Shown here: in pieces, positions 10,868 to 23,471 of the stretch
Layout: every line of letters starts with the position of its first letter
Numbering within the stretch: the first letter of the stretch is position 1
Source of the DNA: Lobulomyces angularis
Taxonomy: Eukaryota > Chytridiomycota > Chytridiomycetes > Lobulomycetales > Lobulomycetaceae
Assembly (NCBI GenBank): GCA_027604685.1
Contig: JADHYX010000026.1
Coordinates: forward strand, 36,440 to 100,439
DNA length: 64,000 bases
Direction of reading: 5' to 3'
Made by a program: the position numbers and the translations under genes
The notes under the pieces: model-generated
Told to the model about the DNA's origin: nothing
The model's database searches: none
Seen by the model: only the letters and a program-made list of their open reading frames with translations

Positions 10868-13800
10868 TTATATTTTTTGTTCATATTCTTCTATTGGCGG
10901 ACAAGAACAAATTAAATTTCTATCTCCGTAGGTGTCATCAACGCTGAAAAGTGTTCATGGTTAATAAAAAAATAAATAAAAAAAATCTAACTTACCGACT
11001 AACACTTGGCCAGAATTTCTTTTTTCTTAAATAACTTAATGGATATGCAGCTTGCTCTCTTGTATATGGTTTATCCCACTTTTCCGTTAATAGTTGATGA
11101 ACTGGATGCGGACTGTTTTTTAATAAATTATTTTTTTTATCAACCTTTCCTTCTGTAACTTGTAATATTTCTTGTTTTATTGATATCATGGCATCAACAA
11201 ATCTATCTAATTCCTGTTTAGATTCACTCTCAGTCGGTTCGATCATTAAAGTTCCAACAACTGGGAATGACATAGTTGGTGAATGAAATCCGTAATCCTA
11301 ATTAAACTTTTTTAAAAATTATTATCTATTTTTTAATATACATGTAGTCTCTTGGCAACATCAATCACTTCAATTCCCCCACTTTGGAAAGGCCTTATAT
11401 CTATAATGAATTCGTGAGCACAATATCCATTTTCATTCTTATATAGAATTTCATAATGTGGCTCCAACTTTTTCATCAAATAATTAGCATTTAATAATGC
11501 CACTTGAGTTGCTTTGCGTAAACCATCGTCGCCTAAAATTTGAGTTATTATTCTAAAATTTATATTATTACCCATTAATTTTAAATATGCCCAAGAAATG
11601 GGTAGTATACTAGCTGAACCCCAAGGAGCAGCAGAAACAGGACCAATAGCATTTTTTCCTCCCATTGGTACGACTGGATGTGAAGGTAGAAAAGGTTCCA
11701 AGTGAGCTTTACTAAATAATTAAATGTAAGTAAAAAATTTGGATATATGTAAATTACACTCCAATCGGACCCATACCAGGACCGCCTCCACCATGAGGGA
11801 TACTAAAAAATACAAGATTTAGTTCAAATCCTTAAAATTATATACAGTTACCAGAAAGTCTTATGTAAATTTAAGTGGCAAACATCAGCGCCAATTTCAG
11901 CTGGGTTACATAATCCTAGTTGCGCATTTAGATTTGCACCTTATTTACAACAGTAAATAAAGTTTGAAAGTTTATTATATTACCATCCATGTAAACTTGT
12001 CCTCCATTTTCATGAATAATTTCGCAAGCCCTTACGATTCCTGCCTCAAATACACCAAATGTTGATGGGTAGGTAATCATAGTGGCGGCTAAAATATTTT
12101 AGAACACAAGTCACCTTAATAAAATTTCACATACCTAAATTGTCCTTATGTAACTTTGCTTTAGCTTCAAAATCTGCTAAATCCAAATTTCCGTCAGGAA
12201 GGCATTTCACGGTAACAACTTTTAAGCCTGACATAGTGGCACTAGCTGGATTTGTTCCATGTGCTGAAACTGGAATTAAACAAATATTACGTTGGTGTTG
12301 TCCAATTGAGTCTAAATAAGCTTTAATAACTCTTAAACCTGCGTACTCCCCTTGTGCTCCTGAATTTGGTTGTAACGACATTCCCTCGAAGCCTGTTGCC
12401 TGTTCCAATGCATAGCTTAGTTCCTTTTTTCAAAAATTAAGTAAAGTTTTAAGAGTTCATAAAAACTTACATCAAATAATATTTGATACCCTTTTGCTTG
12501 GTGGGCCGGAGCGAAAGGATGGATTGAAGAGAATTCAGGCCATGTCACTGGTATCATTTCGGTTGTTGCATTTAATTTCATTGTACAACTTCCTAAAGGT
12601 ATCATAGCATTGGTTAAACTTAAATCTTTATTTTGTAATTCAACGATATATCTCAGCATTTCGGTTTCAGAGTGATACGTATTAAAAACAGGATGTGTTA
12701 AGTAGGTAGTTGTTCTTTTTAAACTATCAGGAAACGTATTTCCATTTTGAATGGTTGCAAGAGAATCAAAGTCGGATAAACTAGTATTTAAACTTCTTCT
12801 AGCGGTTTGCTTATAACTTTTATGAATTTCTCCATTGCAAAAAATTTCAATTAAATCTTGTAAGTCTTCCTTGTTGACGGTTTCATCTAACAAAATAAAT
12901 ACATTTCATCAATATTAGAGGCTTCTATACCTAGTGTTACTCCAACAGTAAACTCATCAACAAATCTTAAGTTAATACCAGCATTTTCTGCAGCGGAAAT
13001 CAAGCTTTTAGCAGAATAAGGCAATTCAACGGTCAAAGTGTCAAAGAAATATTCGTTTTTTATTTTTAGCCCCAAATTTTTAAGGTAGGACGCTAGTACA
13101 GCTGTGAACGAATTTATTCTTGTAGCAATTTCTTTAATTCCCTTTAAAAAAAAATTAAGAATTAAGTATTCTCTGATATTACCTCAGCCCCATGATACAC
13201 TGCGTACATTGCACTCATGTTAGCCAATAAGGCTTGAGCAGTGCAAATGTTACTAGTAGCTTTTTCTCTTCTAATGTGCTGTTCTCTTGTCTAACAATTA
13301 TAACTATTAACTTTAAATATTAAATATTTATTTACCTGCAGTGATAAACGATATGCAGGCTTTCCTGTAGCATCTTTCGAAACACCAATTAGTCTACCAG
13401 GCATCCTTCTTTTGTGTTCATCCCTTACGGCAAAGAAAGCGGCATGAGGCCCACCGTAGCCTAGAGGGACCCCAAATCTCTGAGAATTCCCAAAGGCAAT
13501 GTCAGCACCAAAGTCCCCAGGAGGTTTTAGTAATGTCAAGGCCATTAAATCAGTTGCGCAAGCAACTAAAGCTCCTTTACTATGGACATTTTTTACAAAA
13601 ACTTCATAATCTTCAATACTTCCATATGTAGATGGGTATTGAATCAAAACACCCATTACCTTATCCTCATATTTGGAAAAATCAAAATCTTTGTGATTAG
13701 CAACTACAACATCTATTCCGAATCCTTGAGCCCTAGTTTGGACACAGGATATAGTTTGTGGGTGACATTCCGCATCAACAAAAAAAACATTTTTTTTTGG

Positions 13801-14650
13801 ATTTGTATTATAGCATAACAACATTGCTTCACCAGCAGCTGTACCTTCATCCAAAAGAGAAGCGTTTGCAATAGGTAATCCAGTTAAATCGCAAATCATG
13901 GTTTGAAAATTAATTAAACTTTCTAAACGACCTTGTGAAATTTCAGGTTGATATGGTGTATACTAAAAATAAGAAAAAAGGATTTCCAATTTAAGTTTTA
14001 TACATTAAAACCAAAATTACCTGTGTGTACCAACTTGGACTTTCCATTATATTTCTCAATATAACTGGTGGAGTGATAGTACCATTATAACCCATACCTA
14101 AGATAGTTTATAACTTAGTTAAAACAACCTAACTTTTTTTTTTTTTAATCTACCAATGTAAGATCTCATAACTTTATTCCCTTTTGCAATGTTTTTCAAT
14201 CTTTCCAAGGTTTCAACTTCAGAAAATGATTTACCCAAGTTTGTAGGTTTTTTTAATAAGATATTTGGGGGTAAAGCTTTTTGTACTAAGGAATCCAAAG
14301 AATCAACTCTAAAAAAATAATTTTAGCTGCTAAGGTATTTAAAACTACCCAATTGCTTTACACATATCAGTTATTTCAATATTTTCAGGTCCAACATGAC
14401 GGTCAGGAAACTACATTTTAATTTTTATATCAAATGCTTAATTCACAAAAAAAATCTTAAAAAAAATATCGAATACATTGTTTATTTGATCCAAAACAGA
14501 TCTTTTTTGTTGTGAAATTGATTTTGAAGTAGAAAACTTTTTCAATTGGAAAGGCTTGTAAAAAGAACCAGCAACATTTGGTTGTGGTTTGAAACTGGTA
14601 ATTGTGGGAGATCTATTGATGACGCGACGAGTGGAAGTTATTCTAAGCAT
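10868..14650 (-). CDS. GCV2: Glycine decarboxylase P-protein, mitochondrial
   Basis: About a dozen exons on the minus strand encode the full P-protein of the glycine cleavage system. This PLP enzyme decarboxylates glycine and passes the aminomethyl group to the lipoyl H-protein in the mitochondrial matrix. Residues 1-50 ([17 protein letters not shown]...) are Arg/Ser-rich without acidic residues, fitting a presequence. Exon 2 gives [13 protein letters not shown]. The N-terminal half has [18 protein letters not shown]. The C-terminal half has the glycine-rich [15 protein letters not shown] segment and, just before it, NLHKTF with the PLP-binding lysine. [11 protein letters not shown] and the terminal [10 protein letters not shown] are also conserved. 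Exon 1 ends near 14477 and the next exon begins after 14414. Length is normal and no disabling change was seen. Confidence 0.96.
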
Positions 14651-15858
14651 CTTCTAATATTCTCTATTACTGTATTTACTTAAAAAATACAAAAAAAAAA
14701 AAATTACAAAAAAAATGAAAAAATAATTTAAAAGTTAAAAACTATTTATCGGCTAATTTTGTGCGAAAAAAAAAAAAAAATTTTTTTTTAAAAACAAAAA
14801 TGAAAAGCTTAAAGAGATTATATATTTATTGTAAATGAAAACAGTACATTTCGTTGTTTAATTTAGCAATGCATAATAATAAATAGGGAAATCTAATTTG
14901 GATAAGAAACTAACTAATTTTTGTAAACCTCTATAAATTACAATTTGCTATATAATTGAATTTTAAAAAGACAAACAACATTATCCAATAAAAATTTTTT
15001 TCAATTTTTCAATTGTTTAATTTCTTTGTTGCAACACAGCAACTCCTCTAAGCTTTTCCAGCAACTTTTTAGCCCTCATAAAATAGGTTGACAGTTCCTA
15101 AAACAGCAGCAAAATTGGCACTAATTAAGTACTTCTTCAGTCTCTTTACTTTTCTTTGTTTTGTAAAGATTTAATTATCACTCACTGTAATATTATAAAC
15201 TTCTCAAATGTAGCGAGTTTCAAGTATTAACACTCAAGCACCAGTAATAGTTGCAGCTTAGAACTTGTGTGAAAATTACATTAATTTTCGTGTATCACAC
15301 CAGTATCAAGTTCCCTGAGTTATTGAAATACAAAAATTGAAAATTTTTCTAATTCTTTGACTCATTTTAATAAAATTATAATAAAAATTACAAAAAAATT
15401 GAAACAAATAGTACAATAAATTTATAAATTACAAAAAGTTAAGTAATGCAATCCCTATTTTCATGGTTAAGTGAGAGGGAATCAACATTGACCTTAATAA
15501 ACTTAATTCTACTATATTTTGCACGTAAGATTAATTCAAGAATAATTTTTATTTACGAACAGATTGCAATTCTTCAAAGATGCGATATTGGTAAATCTTT
15601 ATCCTCATACAGAAATAAGTAGATTTTACCATTAAAATTTTTTCAGATACCAGAAGTGATTAATTTTTTATTTCCTATTTACTAAAAACAACAATATCCG
15701 AAGTAAATCATAAATTTACCTACCCTATATATAAAAACTGGTGATAACAAAGGTGTCAACTTTGACATCCTTTTACGACTTACTCAAGTAAGCATCCATC
15801 TTTTAAAAAACATACACTTTAATCTGAAAGATATAAAAAGAAACTATTACCTATCTTT
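14651..15858. other. Gene-free stretch upstream of glycine decarboxylase
   Basis: About 1.2 kb. It holds the presumed GCV2 promoter. The 15000-15330 part is less AT-rich and could be an old gene remnant or untranslated RNA, but all six frames are interrupted and no protein motif is visible. Confidence 0.45.
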
Positions 15859-16159
15859 CTAGGAAGGATAGGTTTCATAATCCATTAATATAATTTTTCT
15901 TCTAACTTCAGCCCTCCTTTTATGCTCTCTACTTTTTCGCAACTGTCTTTTTATCTTAAAAAACAGAAATAAAAAAATTGCTATTACAAATAGTATTCCT
16001 TGTTTTAAATTTGCCCCTAGAGAAGTAAAGGTTTTTTTTTTTTTTTTGGTTTTGCATTTAATTAGTAAAACATAAGAATTTACTTTTAATACCTAAAATT
16101 TCTGTCAATCCTGCACCTTTTGAATTCGCATCTACAATTGGATTATTTGAGTTATACAT
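15859..16159 (-). CDS. Small signal-anchor membrane protein, spliced
   Basis: Each frame is too short alone to stand out, but two exons join cleanly. Exon 1 starts at ATG 16159 (MYNSNNPIVDANSKGAG) and is followed by a GTATTA donor. After an intron ending CTCTAG near 16018, exon 2 encodes GANLKQGILFVIAIFLFLFF and then a highly basic tail (KIKRQLRKSREHKRRAEVRR) ending DYETYPS at TAG 15859. The result is about 75 residues: polar N-terminus, one hydrophobic helix and a positively charged cytosolic-type tail. This is typical of small ER or mitochondrial membrane proteins. The family is not recognised. The frame-preserving junction and strong amphipathic order argue for a real gene. It sits between glycine decarboxylase and the F-BAR/RhoGAP gene on the same strand. 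Confidence 0.6.
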
Positions 16160-16853
16160 AAATAATTAATAAATGGAATTTGGTTTAAATACCTTGCATT
16201 TATTTGACGTTGCTTTACCTTAATGAAACCAAAATTATATCAATTGTCTTGATTTTGGATAATTTTTTTTCAATTTTGAATATTAAAAGCTTTACTTTTT
16301 TGAAGTTTCTGTTTTTTACAAATTTTTTTGAAGGTTCTTTTTTAGAGTTTTCCAATTTTTTTTTTTTGAGCACTACTGGTTTTTGCTCAATCACAATTAT
16401 CAACATCACTTCAAAGTTATGGATAAAAAATGCATTTCATCAAAAACTTTTTCCGAATTCAAAAGATGTAGCATTTATGAAATAGTTATAAAAAGCTTCA
16501 AAGACAAATTTTAATGCTTTGACCTTTCCAAGTACTTATGCGGTAACGTTTTAAGACAATATCTTTTTTAATAAGGTTTCAGATTTAATCCTGAAAGAAT
16601 TATTTGATTAAAAGAATTAATGAAATTAAATGGTACCCAATGTAGGAATTTCGTGCACAGTTTTTACCATGCTATAAAACTGAAAAGATAATGAGTCTAA
16701 TTCATTGTAATTATTTTTGCATTTTGTTCAGTATGGTATATAACTGCTGTCTAGTGAACAAAAAGTTACCAAATTAAAAAAAATTATATTTTATTATTAT
16801 CTTCTAAATCCCAAAAAAAAAGGAAAAAAATTAATATTTTATTTTATTTTATT
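16160..16853. other. Intergenic, no clear gene
   Basis: About 690 bp. A Lys-rich 63-codon frame on the minus strand (16215-16409) is visible and ends next to a possible splice donor, but no acceptor or partner exon joins it to the small membrane gene at 16159. Its composition is that expected from A-rich DNA. No other feature seen. Confidence 0.5.
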
Positions 16854-19832
16854 CTACACATCAAAGATCACAGAATAATTTGATAAAACAATTTCAACTA
16901 CTCTAGCCATTGCACTAAAATCTCCTTGTCCACCTGAATCAGGTAAATCCATTAAAGTTGGCCCAAATACTACCAAAAAAAATGTTGAATAAAAAATAAA
17001 AAAAAAATTAAAAAATTCACCAATTGACAAATTTTGTATGTTCATTTTATTTACTTCCTCTTGCTGTTGAACTCTAACAAAAACATTTTGGAATATATAA
17101 ATAAGAATTCATTAGAAAAATATATAAATTTTACTTCCACAGGTGTCCCATTAAAAATCTTAAAGTTGCATAGTGAGCATCAGGTAAAAGATTCACTAGT
17201 TCATGAATTGATATCAATCGGTACCTACTGTCCTCATGCTCTTTGTTAAAAATTTCCAATGAATATTATATAGGTTTATTAAATATTACTTGACGCTTCA
17301 ATAAATTTTGAATACAACTCAATTGTAAACAAGGGATCTGGTAATTCTCTAAAGTACAATTTTAAAAGCCCGGTAAAATCATGAATATCCTCACTCTGTT
17401 CAGATAAATTTACTTCTCCATCTGTTCCAAAAATTTACCATCAATTATATTTTAAAAATAAATTTTTTACCATTACAAAATAAGCCTTTTATCTTCTGTA
17501 TGTTACTACTTGTTCCACTCAATCTGTATATTCCACTGCTTCTCAAACCTCCATATTTTTCGTCTTCAATCAACTGGACACATTTTTCTAAAACAGTAGG
17601 AATTTCCTTATTATCCCTAATAAGTTGCTCAGTTAAATCCACACCAAAATATAAATTCTTTTGGTAACTAGTTTTTGCATTTCTACTTTGCATTGAATTA
17701 AGTGAAGATGATTCTTTATGTTGGTGCTGTTTTTCCTGTATTTGCTGCGAAAGTTGCTGATTTTGCTGTTGCAGTTGCAAGGTAGAATCGCTTAATTTGA
17801 ATTCTTTATACTGGAAATTTTCTTTTTTATATTGTGGTTTGTTTTGTGTTCTATTATGATCTAGGTTTAGCATATTAAAATTTTTGAAGTCTAATTGATT
17901 TTCTATTTTTGTTAAACAACTTATCAATCCAGGTTCACTCGATTTATCGCTTATTATATCTAAAAAAATAAGCCACATAAAAATAAAAAGTTTACCATCA
18001 TCTCTTTCCAATGGACTTATAGCTAAAGCTTCCTTCATCATGGAAGCTTCCATTTCGTGGGCATACTTTAACAAAAATGTCTGCAATCCGTTGTCAACTT
18101 CATCACAAGTATCCTTCAAAGACTGCACAGAGTTAAAATATATATTATTTACAACAAAAAATTTATTTTTAATCATTACGGTAACAAATTGGGGTAACTG
18201 TTTCTTGAAAAAGTCTGTTCTAATAGAATTAGTTTTTGCCAGCTGCATTTTATAATTTTCGTTCGCATTTGCTGCTTTCAGTCTTGCTTCTTCTTCATTT
18301 CTTTGCAGCTAATAGTTAAAGGGAATTAAATATAAAAACAAAAGTGGTATCATTCTAGTTTTTTTTATGATAATTTTTTACTTTACCTTCAATAAACTAT
18401 TGCTACCTTTTCCAGCAGATTGTTTGAAAAGATTCATACCAGAAACACTTTTTGGAAGTTTGAAATTATTTGCATTGGCTGAGGACACTTCTCCACTAAA
18501 ACTATGATTTTCTTTTAATAAAACAAATTTTTCCCACTCTTCAGAAGACAGCTCGTATTTTAATTTAATTTTTTCTAAACTTATTTCGCTATCGTTAACA
18601 GATTTTTGATATTTTACAGCAGCTTCTTTTAACTGTTTACGAGATTTTTCCCCATTTTTTTGTATTGTATTCAAATCTTCAGCGATCCCTGAAATTGTTT
18701 GTGAAAGTTTCATTCTACTGTCAGCAATTTTTCCATGAATTTTTAAAAAATGATCAAATTGTTCTGAATATGTTCTAAAAAAAACTTCTGTCAGAACTGT
18801 TATATCAATTTCAAAGTAAAAATTACCCATCTCTCCCTGACTGATTGGATGCATTAGTACTAGCTACTAATTTTGCCATTTGTTTAGAGTACTCTTCTTC
18901 AATTAGTGCCCTTTTTTTAAGGAATGTTACAGATTCCTAAAAAAAAATAATATTATAAACACCCAGCTCTTAAAGTAATGTAAAAATTATACTTTGGAAG
19001 AATGTAACGACTGTTTAATACGCTCAGCTAGCAAATCAACTCCGTTCTATAAAAATATTAATAATTTTACTCAGAAATTGTATCTAGGGGAAAAAAAAAA
19101 TACCTCATAATCACAAAGTTGATGTAATAAGTCCGATTCTTCTTCATTTGTATCGTTAACATGATTTTTAAATTCAATAACTTTCTCTACGTTTAAATTT
19201 TGACTACTGGTAACTGAAGCTGGAGGAAGAGGATCTGGAAGGCGTATGGACTTATTGCTAGCAGGAGAAATTGGTAAACCGGAATTCATATCAAATAATT
19301 GCCCTAAATAAAAGAAAAAAAAAATCAAATGAAAAATTTTCCATCATATGTTTCAAAGTATTTAGAAATGTGAAATAAAAAAAAAAAAAATAGAATAAAA
19401 GTTTTTTACATATTTTAATTCAAAAAATTCGTAAATAGTTATCTTACCCATGTTGTATTCAGTCAAAAGGTCGGAAATCTCACCAGAAACCTCAGAGTTT
19501 TGAGTTTGAGGATTCTTAATTTCATTATCCATTTTTTCCTTCAAGTGTAAGGTAGGTGTATAATCAACTTTATTTTCGTTAATAATATTTAATAATTCTT
19601 CCTCAATGATTTCTAAAGAAGAGGTAGCAGAAACAGGTGGAGATATGTTTTCCTTAGAAGAGGTGCGCGGAGAGAGCTTGGATGGATCGATTTGGCCAGC
19701 AGAGGAAGTCCTTGTGGGAGACAAGAGTTGATTTGGAGCGAAGGTTAAATTTTCCAAGGTGTTTGAATTTTTTCTGCGACGTGCATTTTTAATTTGTTTG
19801 TTTTCTCGTTCATTTAAAGAGTTTTTCAACAT
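16854..19832 (-). CDS. RGD1: F-BAR and RhoGAP domain protein (Rgd1-like)
   Basis: A multi-exon gene on the minus strand starting at ATG 19832 and ending at TAG 16854. After a low-complexity N-terminus (about 150 residues) comes an F-BAR domain. Its landmarks are [55 protein letters not shown], and a long charged helix through [18 protein letters not shown] sequence to [18 protein letters not shown] Gln-rich linker precedes a C-terminal RhoGAP domain with GVDLTEQLI, the arginine-finger motif [33 protein letters not shown] and VFGPTLMD. Such proteins bind curved plasma membrane through F-BAR and switch off Rho-type GTPases, controlling polarity and actin; yeast Rgd1 acts on Rho3/Rho4. The substrate here is inferred only from architecture. 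Confidence 0.92.
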
Positions 19833-20520
19833 TTTTCAAGTTGCTCTTTTAAAGACTGTCAAAAATTGCTTGCAATATTACAAAAGTGATTTCAATAATA
19901 TATTGTATGAAAAAAACTTCAGCTTTCTTACAATTTGAGCCTCATTCACAACTTCTGGAATGGAGAAATAAAGAAAATCGGTTTTTTAGCATTATAATTT
20001 TATACAAATAATTATACAAGAGCTATTTTAAAAAGTCGTTATTGTTTACAGTTCCTTATTCTAATACTCAACGAAAGTTAGTTCTGTAATAAAATCGCAG
20101 ATGAATATGGTAGCAAATTCACTCTCCATTCTTTATGTAATCCTACCGTTAGTTTGATTTGGAATCCTTAAATACTTTAATTGTCGAGACCTGTTTTATT
20201 AATATTTGTATTCAAACTTTTGAAAAAAAAAAATCCTAATTTTGTTCATTAAAAATCTTTAAAATTTCAATAATTTATGAAGTAGCCTAAGATCTACTAT
20301 TAAAAACAAATTGTGAAGATAAAAAAAGGAGAAAGTAATCCCAAATTATTATTTTATTTATCTTTGTCACTATATGTAATAAAAATAAAAAAAAAAAAAA
20401 TTATAAATTTTTTTATAAAATAAATAAAAAATTATTGCCAAAAAAATAAAACTCATTTGATTTTGTTGTATAATTGTTGTTATATGTATAATAAACGTAT
20501 AATTTATTTTTAAATTTTTT
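19833..20520. other. Intergenic
   Basis: About 690 bp between the 5' end of the F-BAR/RhoGAP gene and the 3' end of the EI24-like gene, both on the minus strand. AT-rich; no gene, RNA or repeat recognised. Confidence 0.55.
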
Positions 20521-21395
20521 TTACAACCTCTCGGAATTTAATCGAACTGCACTATTTTCTAATTCACTAGCCCACATAGCAGCTGCACTGGCAAATATAT
20601 ACTCACTTATCATATTTAAAATTGGAACAGATTCAAAAAGGACTTTTGCACATCCAAATCTTGTATAATCACTCCTATATTTTGAAAGATGTTTAGCTAT
20701 TTCTTCTTGCGACCACTTTTTTTTTACAAAATATCTTGTGTGAACACGTGGTCCTTGAATTATTTATAGAATAAAATAAAAAGTAGTGCTTTTTTTGATA
20801 TACCTTGTATATAACCATTTGCAATAATAAATAAACCTTGACCAATGACAGGTATCAAATTTATTGGTAAAGTAAGCAAAAAACAAAAAATTTCAGTAAA
20901 ACTGTTCTTAAACTCTTTTCCCAATATTAAGTTATCTTGTCCAAATGAATTTTCGTTATTAATATATAACTGAGGACAGTTTTTTCGTAAAACAATGTCA
21001 AACACTCTGTCACTTCTCTTTTGTAATAACAAAATTGATAAAATAAAAATTCCAAAAGCAGATTCAATTAATGTAATTATAATAGCAATCAACCAACTAA
21101 GCGCGATGGAAGTTTCCGATAGTGGAAACGCATCTAGAATAGTAAAAAGTTAGAAAAAAAATAAATACTTGTTTGGTATAAAAAATACTTTTATAAAAGA
21201 AAATAAAAATATTGAATAACATATACCAACAAGAAGTCTTTGCTGTATCGGTAACAAAAATATGAAAAGTAAAATGGTGAATGTAATGGAAAGAATTACA
21301 ACCAAAATGAGTGGTAAAAACAACTTGAACCACAATGAGGGTGTTGTTGCTAAAAACTTAATTGCTCTAACAATCAAAGTTGAAATTGATATCAT
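20521..21395 (-). CDS. EI24/RRT8-like multi-pass membrane protein
   Basis: Exons run from ATG 21395 to TAA 20521. The N-terminus (KFLATTPSLWFKLFLPL) leads into hydrophobic helices at about residues 20-55, 65-95 and 140-175. Conserved EI24/RRT8 signatures follow: SDRVFDIVLRK, LTLPINLIPVIGQGLFIIANGYIQG (residues about 140-165), then YFVKKKWSQEEI, YTRFGCAKVLFESVPILN and AAAMWASELE near the C-terminus. Fungal RRT8/LDS-type proteins of this family lie in lipid-droplet or spore-wall-associated membranes; the wider EI24/CysZ group includes ER proteins and sulfate permeases. The exact role here cannot be told. Splice junctions are frame-preserving and nothing appears broken. Confidence 0.8.
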
Positions 21396-21652
21396 GTTTA
21401 TTTTTTATTATAATGATTAAAACTTGGATTATGAGATTAAAAGAATTTGAATTGTGGCGTATGGACTTACAATTCAAAATCCATTTTAAAATGATTTTTT
21501 TTTAACACAAACAGCATACACTCTATTTTATCAATATATCAGTAATTTCTATTTTATAACATACTTTTCTATTATTCCAATTTATTTTATAAGCAGAAAA
21601 AACTTTTGAGCAACAATTAATTTTTAAGTGAAATTTTTCTTAAGTCTCTTTA

Positions 21653-22233
21653 TTAATCTTTGGCGTGATTCTCCAAGTGTGGTGCATCAATTACATTACT
21701 TTTTAAAATTTCATTATCTTGAGTTGTGTTGTTTACATCTGTTAAGCTTTCTCCATTTTTCTCTGCAGCTTCTTGAACAACGGGCTGCGTCGCCTGTGGA
21801 GTATATTCTGGAGCAACTTCAGAGTTTTCTAAATCACTTTCTTTTTCCATTTCTGCAATTTTTCTATTTTTTTTTGACCTCAATGAAAAACTCCAAAAAC
21901 ATCCAATAAAGGAAAAAACTAAACAAGAAATTAAAAAGAATCATTTGTAATATAATATTTCTTTTTAAAATTTTTTATTTTGTGAAGTAGTTATTTGCTA
22001 TAGGAAAAAAAGTTTTTTATTTTTTTAATTACGAATGAGTGCAAAAAGCCAGCCTGGAGAAATGGTTTGCGATTGAACTACTTCTCTTTTGGTAAGTGAA
22101 TCTAAAAATAAAATTAAAATTTAAAATTGTAAAAAGTTTCAGTGAAATCAATCACTAAAAAAAAAATCTTACCCAAAGGAAAACTATGGTAGGATTGAAA
22201 TAGAAGTAATAATGTAAATAAAATATTTGGCAT
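21653..22233 (-). CDS. Small type I membrane protein with signal peptide
   Basis: Three exons join across two introns. Exon 1 (ATG 22233) encodes a signal peptide, MPNILFTLLLLFQSYHSFP. Exon 2 gives a short lumenal part (DSLTKREVVQSQTISPG) and the start of a transmembrane helix, WLFALILFSFIGCFWSF, completed in exon 3. A basic stop-transfer stretch (LRSKKNRKIAEMEK) and an acidic, Thr/Gln-rich cytosolic tail follow, ending ENHAKD at 21653. The total is about 130 residues. The layout resembles small ER or Golgi type I proteins, but no named family is recognised. The order of signal peptide, helix and charged tail across two spliced junctions is good evidence of coding. Confidence 0.65.
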
Positions 22234-23471
22234 TTTAATATTTTTATCTGTAAATTTTAAAAATGAATTTTTTTAAATTTTTTATTTTTTTTTTCCCCTT
22301 TCATAAAAAGCTTTTTGCTTGGTTCTTCGCTTTAGTTGAGAATTAGAATAGAATTAGACTGTAGTTTGCATACAGTTTGTATATGGTTAAACAAAAGTTA
22401 TTGACTAATTATCTCTATTTCTTGAATATTTCTTGTTTATAAATTAATTTTAGAATGGTGAATAATAAAAATACAACTTCAAAAAGCTTTTAATTATTGT
22501 TAAATTTTTTTGAGCACCTAAACCAAAAAAACAAGAAATTACACCAAAAGTAAAAAAGAAAAAACCAGAAAATCTAGTACTTTCAAATTGACCTTGCTGA
22601 GTTGCATTCTAACAGAGTGTAGATCAATTCTAATAAAAGACAACTTGTTGTATGGTCTAGGTAGTATCGGACAAAAGTTTTAGATATACACAAATGCAGC
22701 ATAGAAAGGAAAACTGGTTTCTTCACTTAATTAATATATAAAAAGTAATATAAAAATTAGATATATAATAAAAGTAAAACTACACTACCTTCGAAATAAA
22801 TTAAGTTAGTTATTAAAAAACTATTCAAATTTTTATAAAAATTATATTTCTAAAGTCTTCGCGTTCAAGTGGTACACCCTACACTGATCACATTCTTTCT
22901 ACAACAATATAGTTACACTATACATACTAGATATTTACAATACATTTATATTCAGTTCTTTTGGAAATATTAGCTTATTTAGCTGGAGGATACAGTCCAA
23001 TTAGCTCAACTCTTCATTAGGGAAAAAGTATAAAAATATTACTTTTATTTCGTTACTACCATCACCAAATTACATTGCGGTTACTTATTGAATCTCAAAT
23101 TCCTCAAAAATCCAAATTGAGAAAGTATTGCAGATTTAAAGTGTAAAAAAAATATGTTGTTCCGAAAATGTACAAAAAAAATAGTAAAAATTTAGACTGC
23201 AAGAAAAAAAAAAATTTAAAATTGATAATTGTAAAAAATTATTTGAAATTTTCAGAAATTATTTAAAAAAATGTTTCATAATTTTATTTTTTTATCTGTT
23301 AAAATAAAATTTAATTTATGTTAAAAATTAAGGTGTAACGTTTTTTTTTTTTTTAAAAAAAAAAATTTAAAAAAAAAAAATTATTTTTTAAAACCAGAAA
23401 TTTTAAGAATAAACTAATTAATTAAAAAACATAAGAGAAATTATAGCAAAGATATAAAGAAAATAGTAAAA
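22234..23471. other. Gene-free divergent region with a repeat fragment
   Basis: About 1.2 kb between the divergent type I membrane protein and TIM23 genes. Positions about 22730-22870 resemble 30775-30895 (shared TTAATTAATATATAAA, AATATAAAAATTAGATA and TTATATTTCTAAAG in the same order), suggesting an old dispersed repeat. The last 300 bp before TIM23 are nearly pure A/T. No gene seen. Confidence 0.5.

Noticed and set aside
16215..16409. Lys-rich 63-codon frame upstream of the small membrane gene
   Set aside because: Composition is that of A-rich DNA and no acceptor joins it in frame to the gene at 16159.
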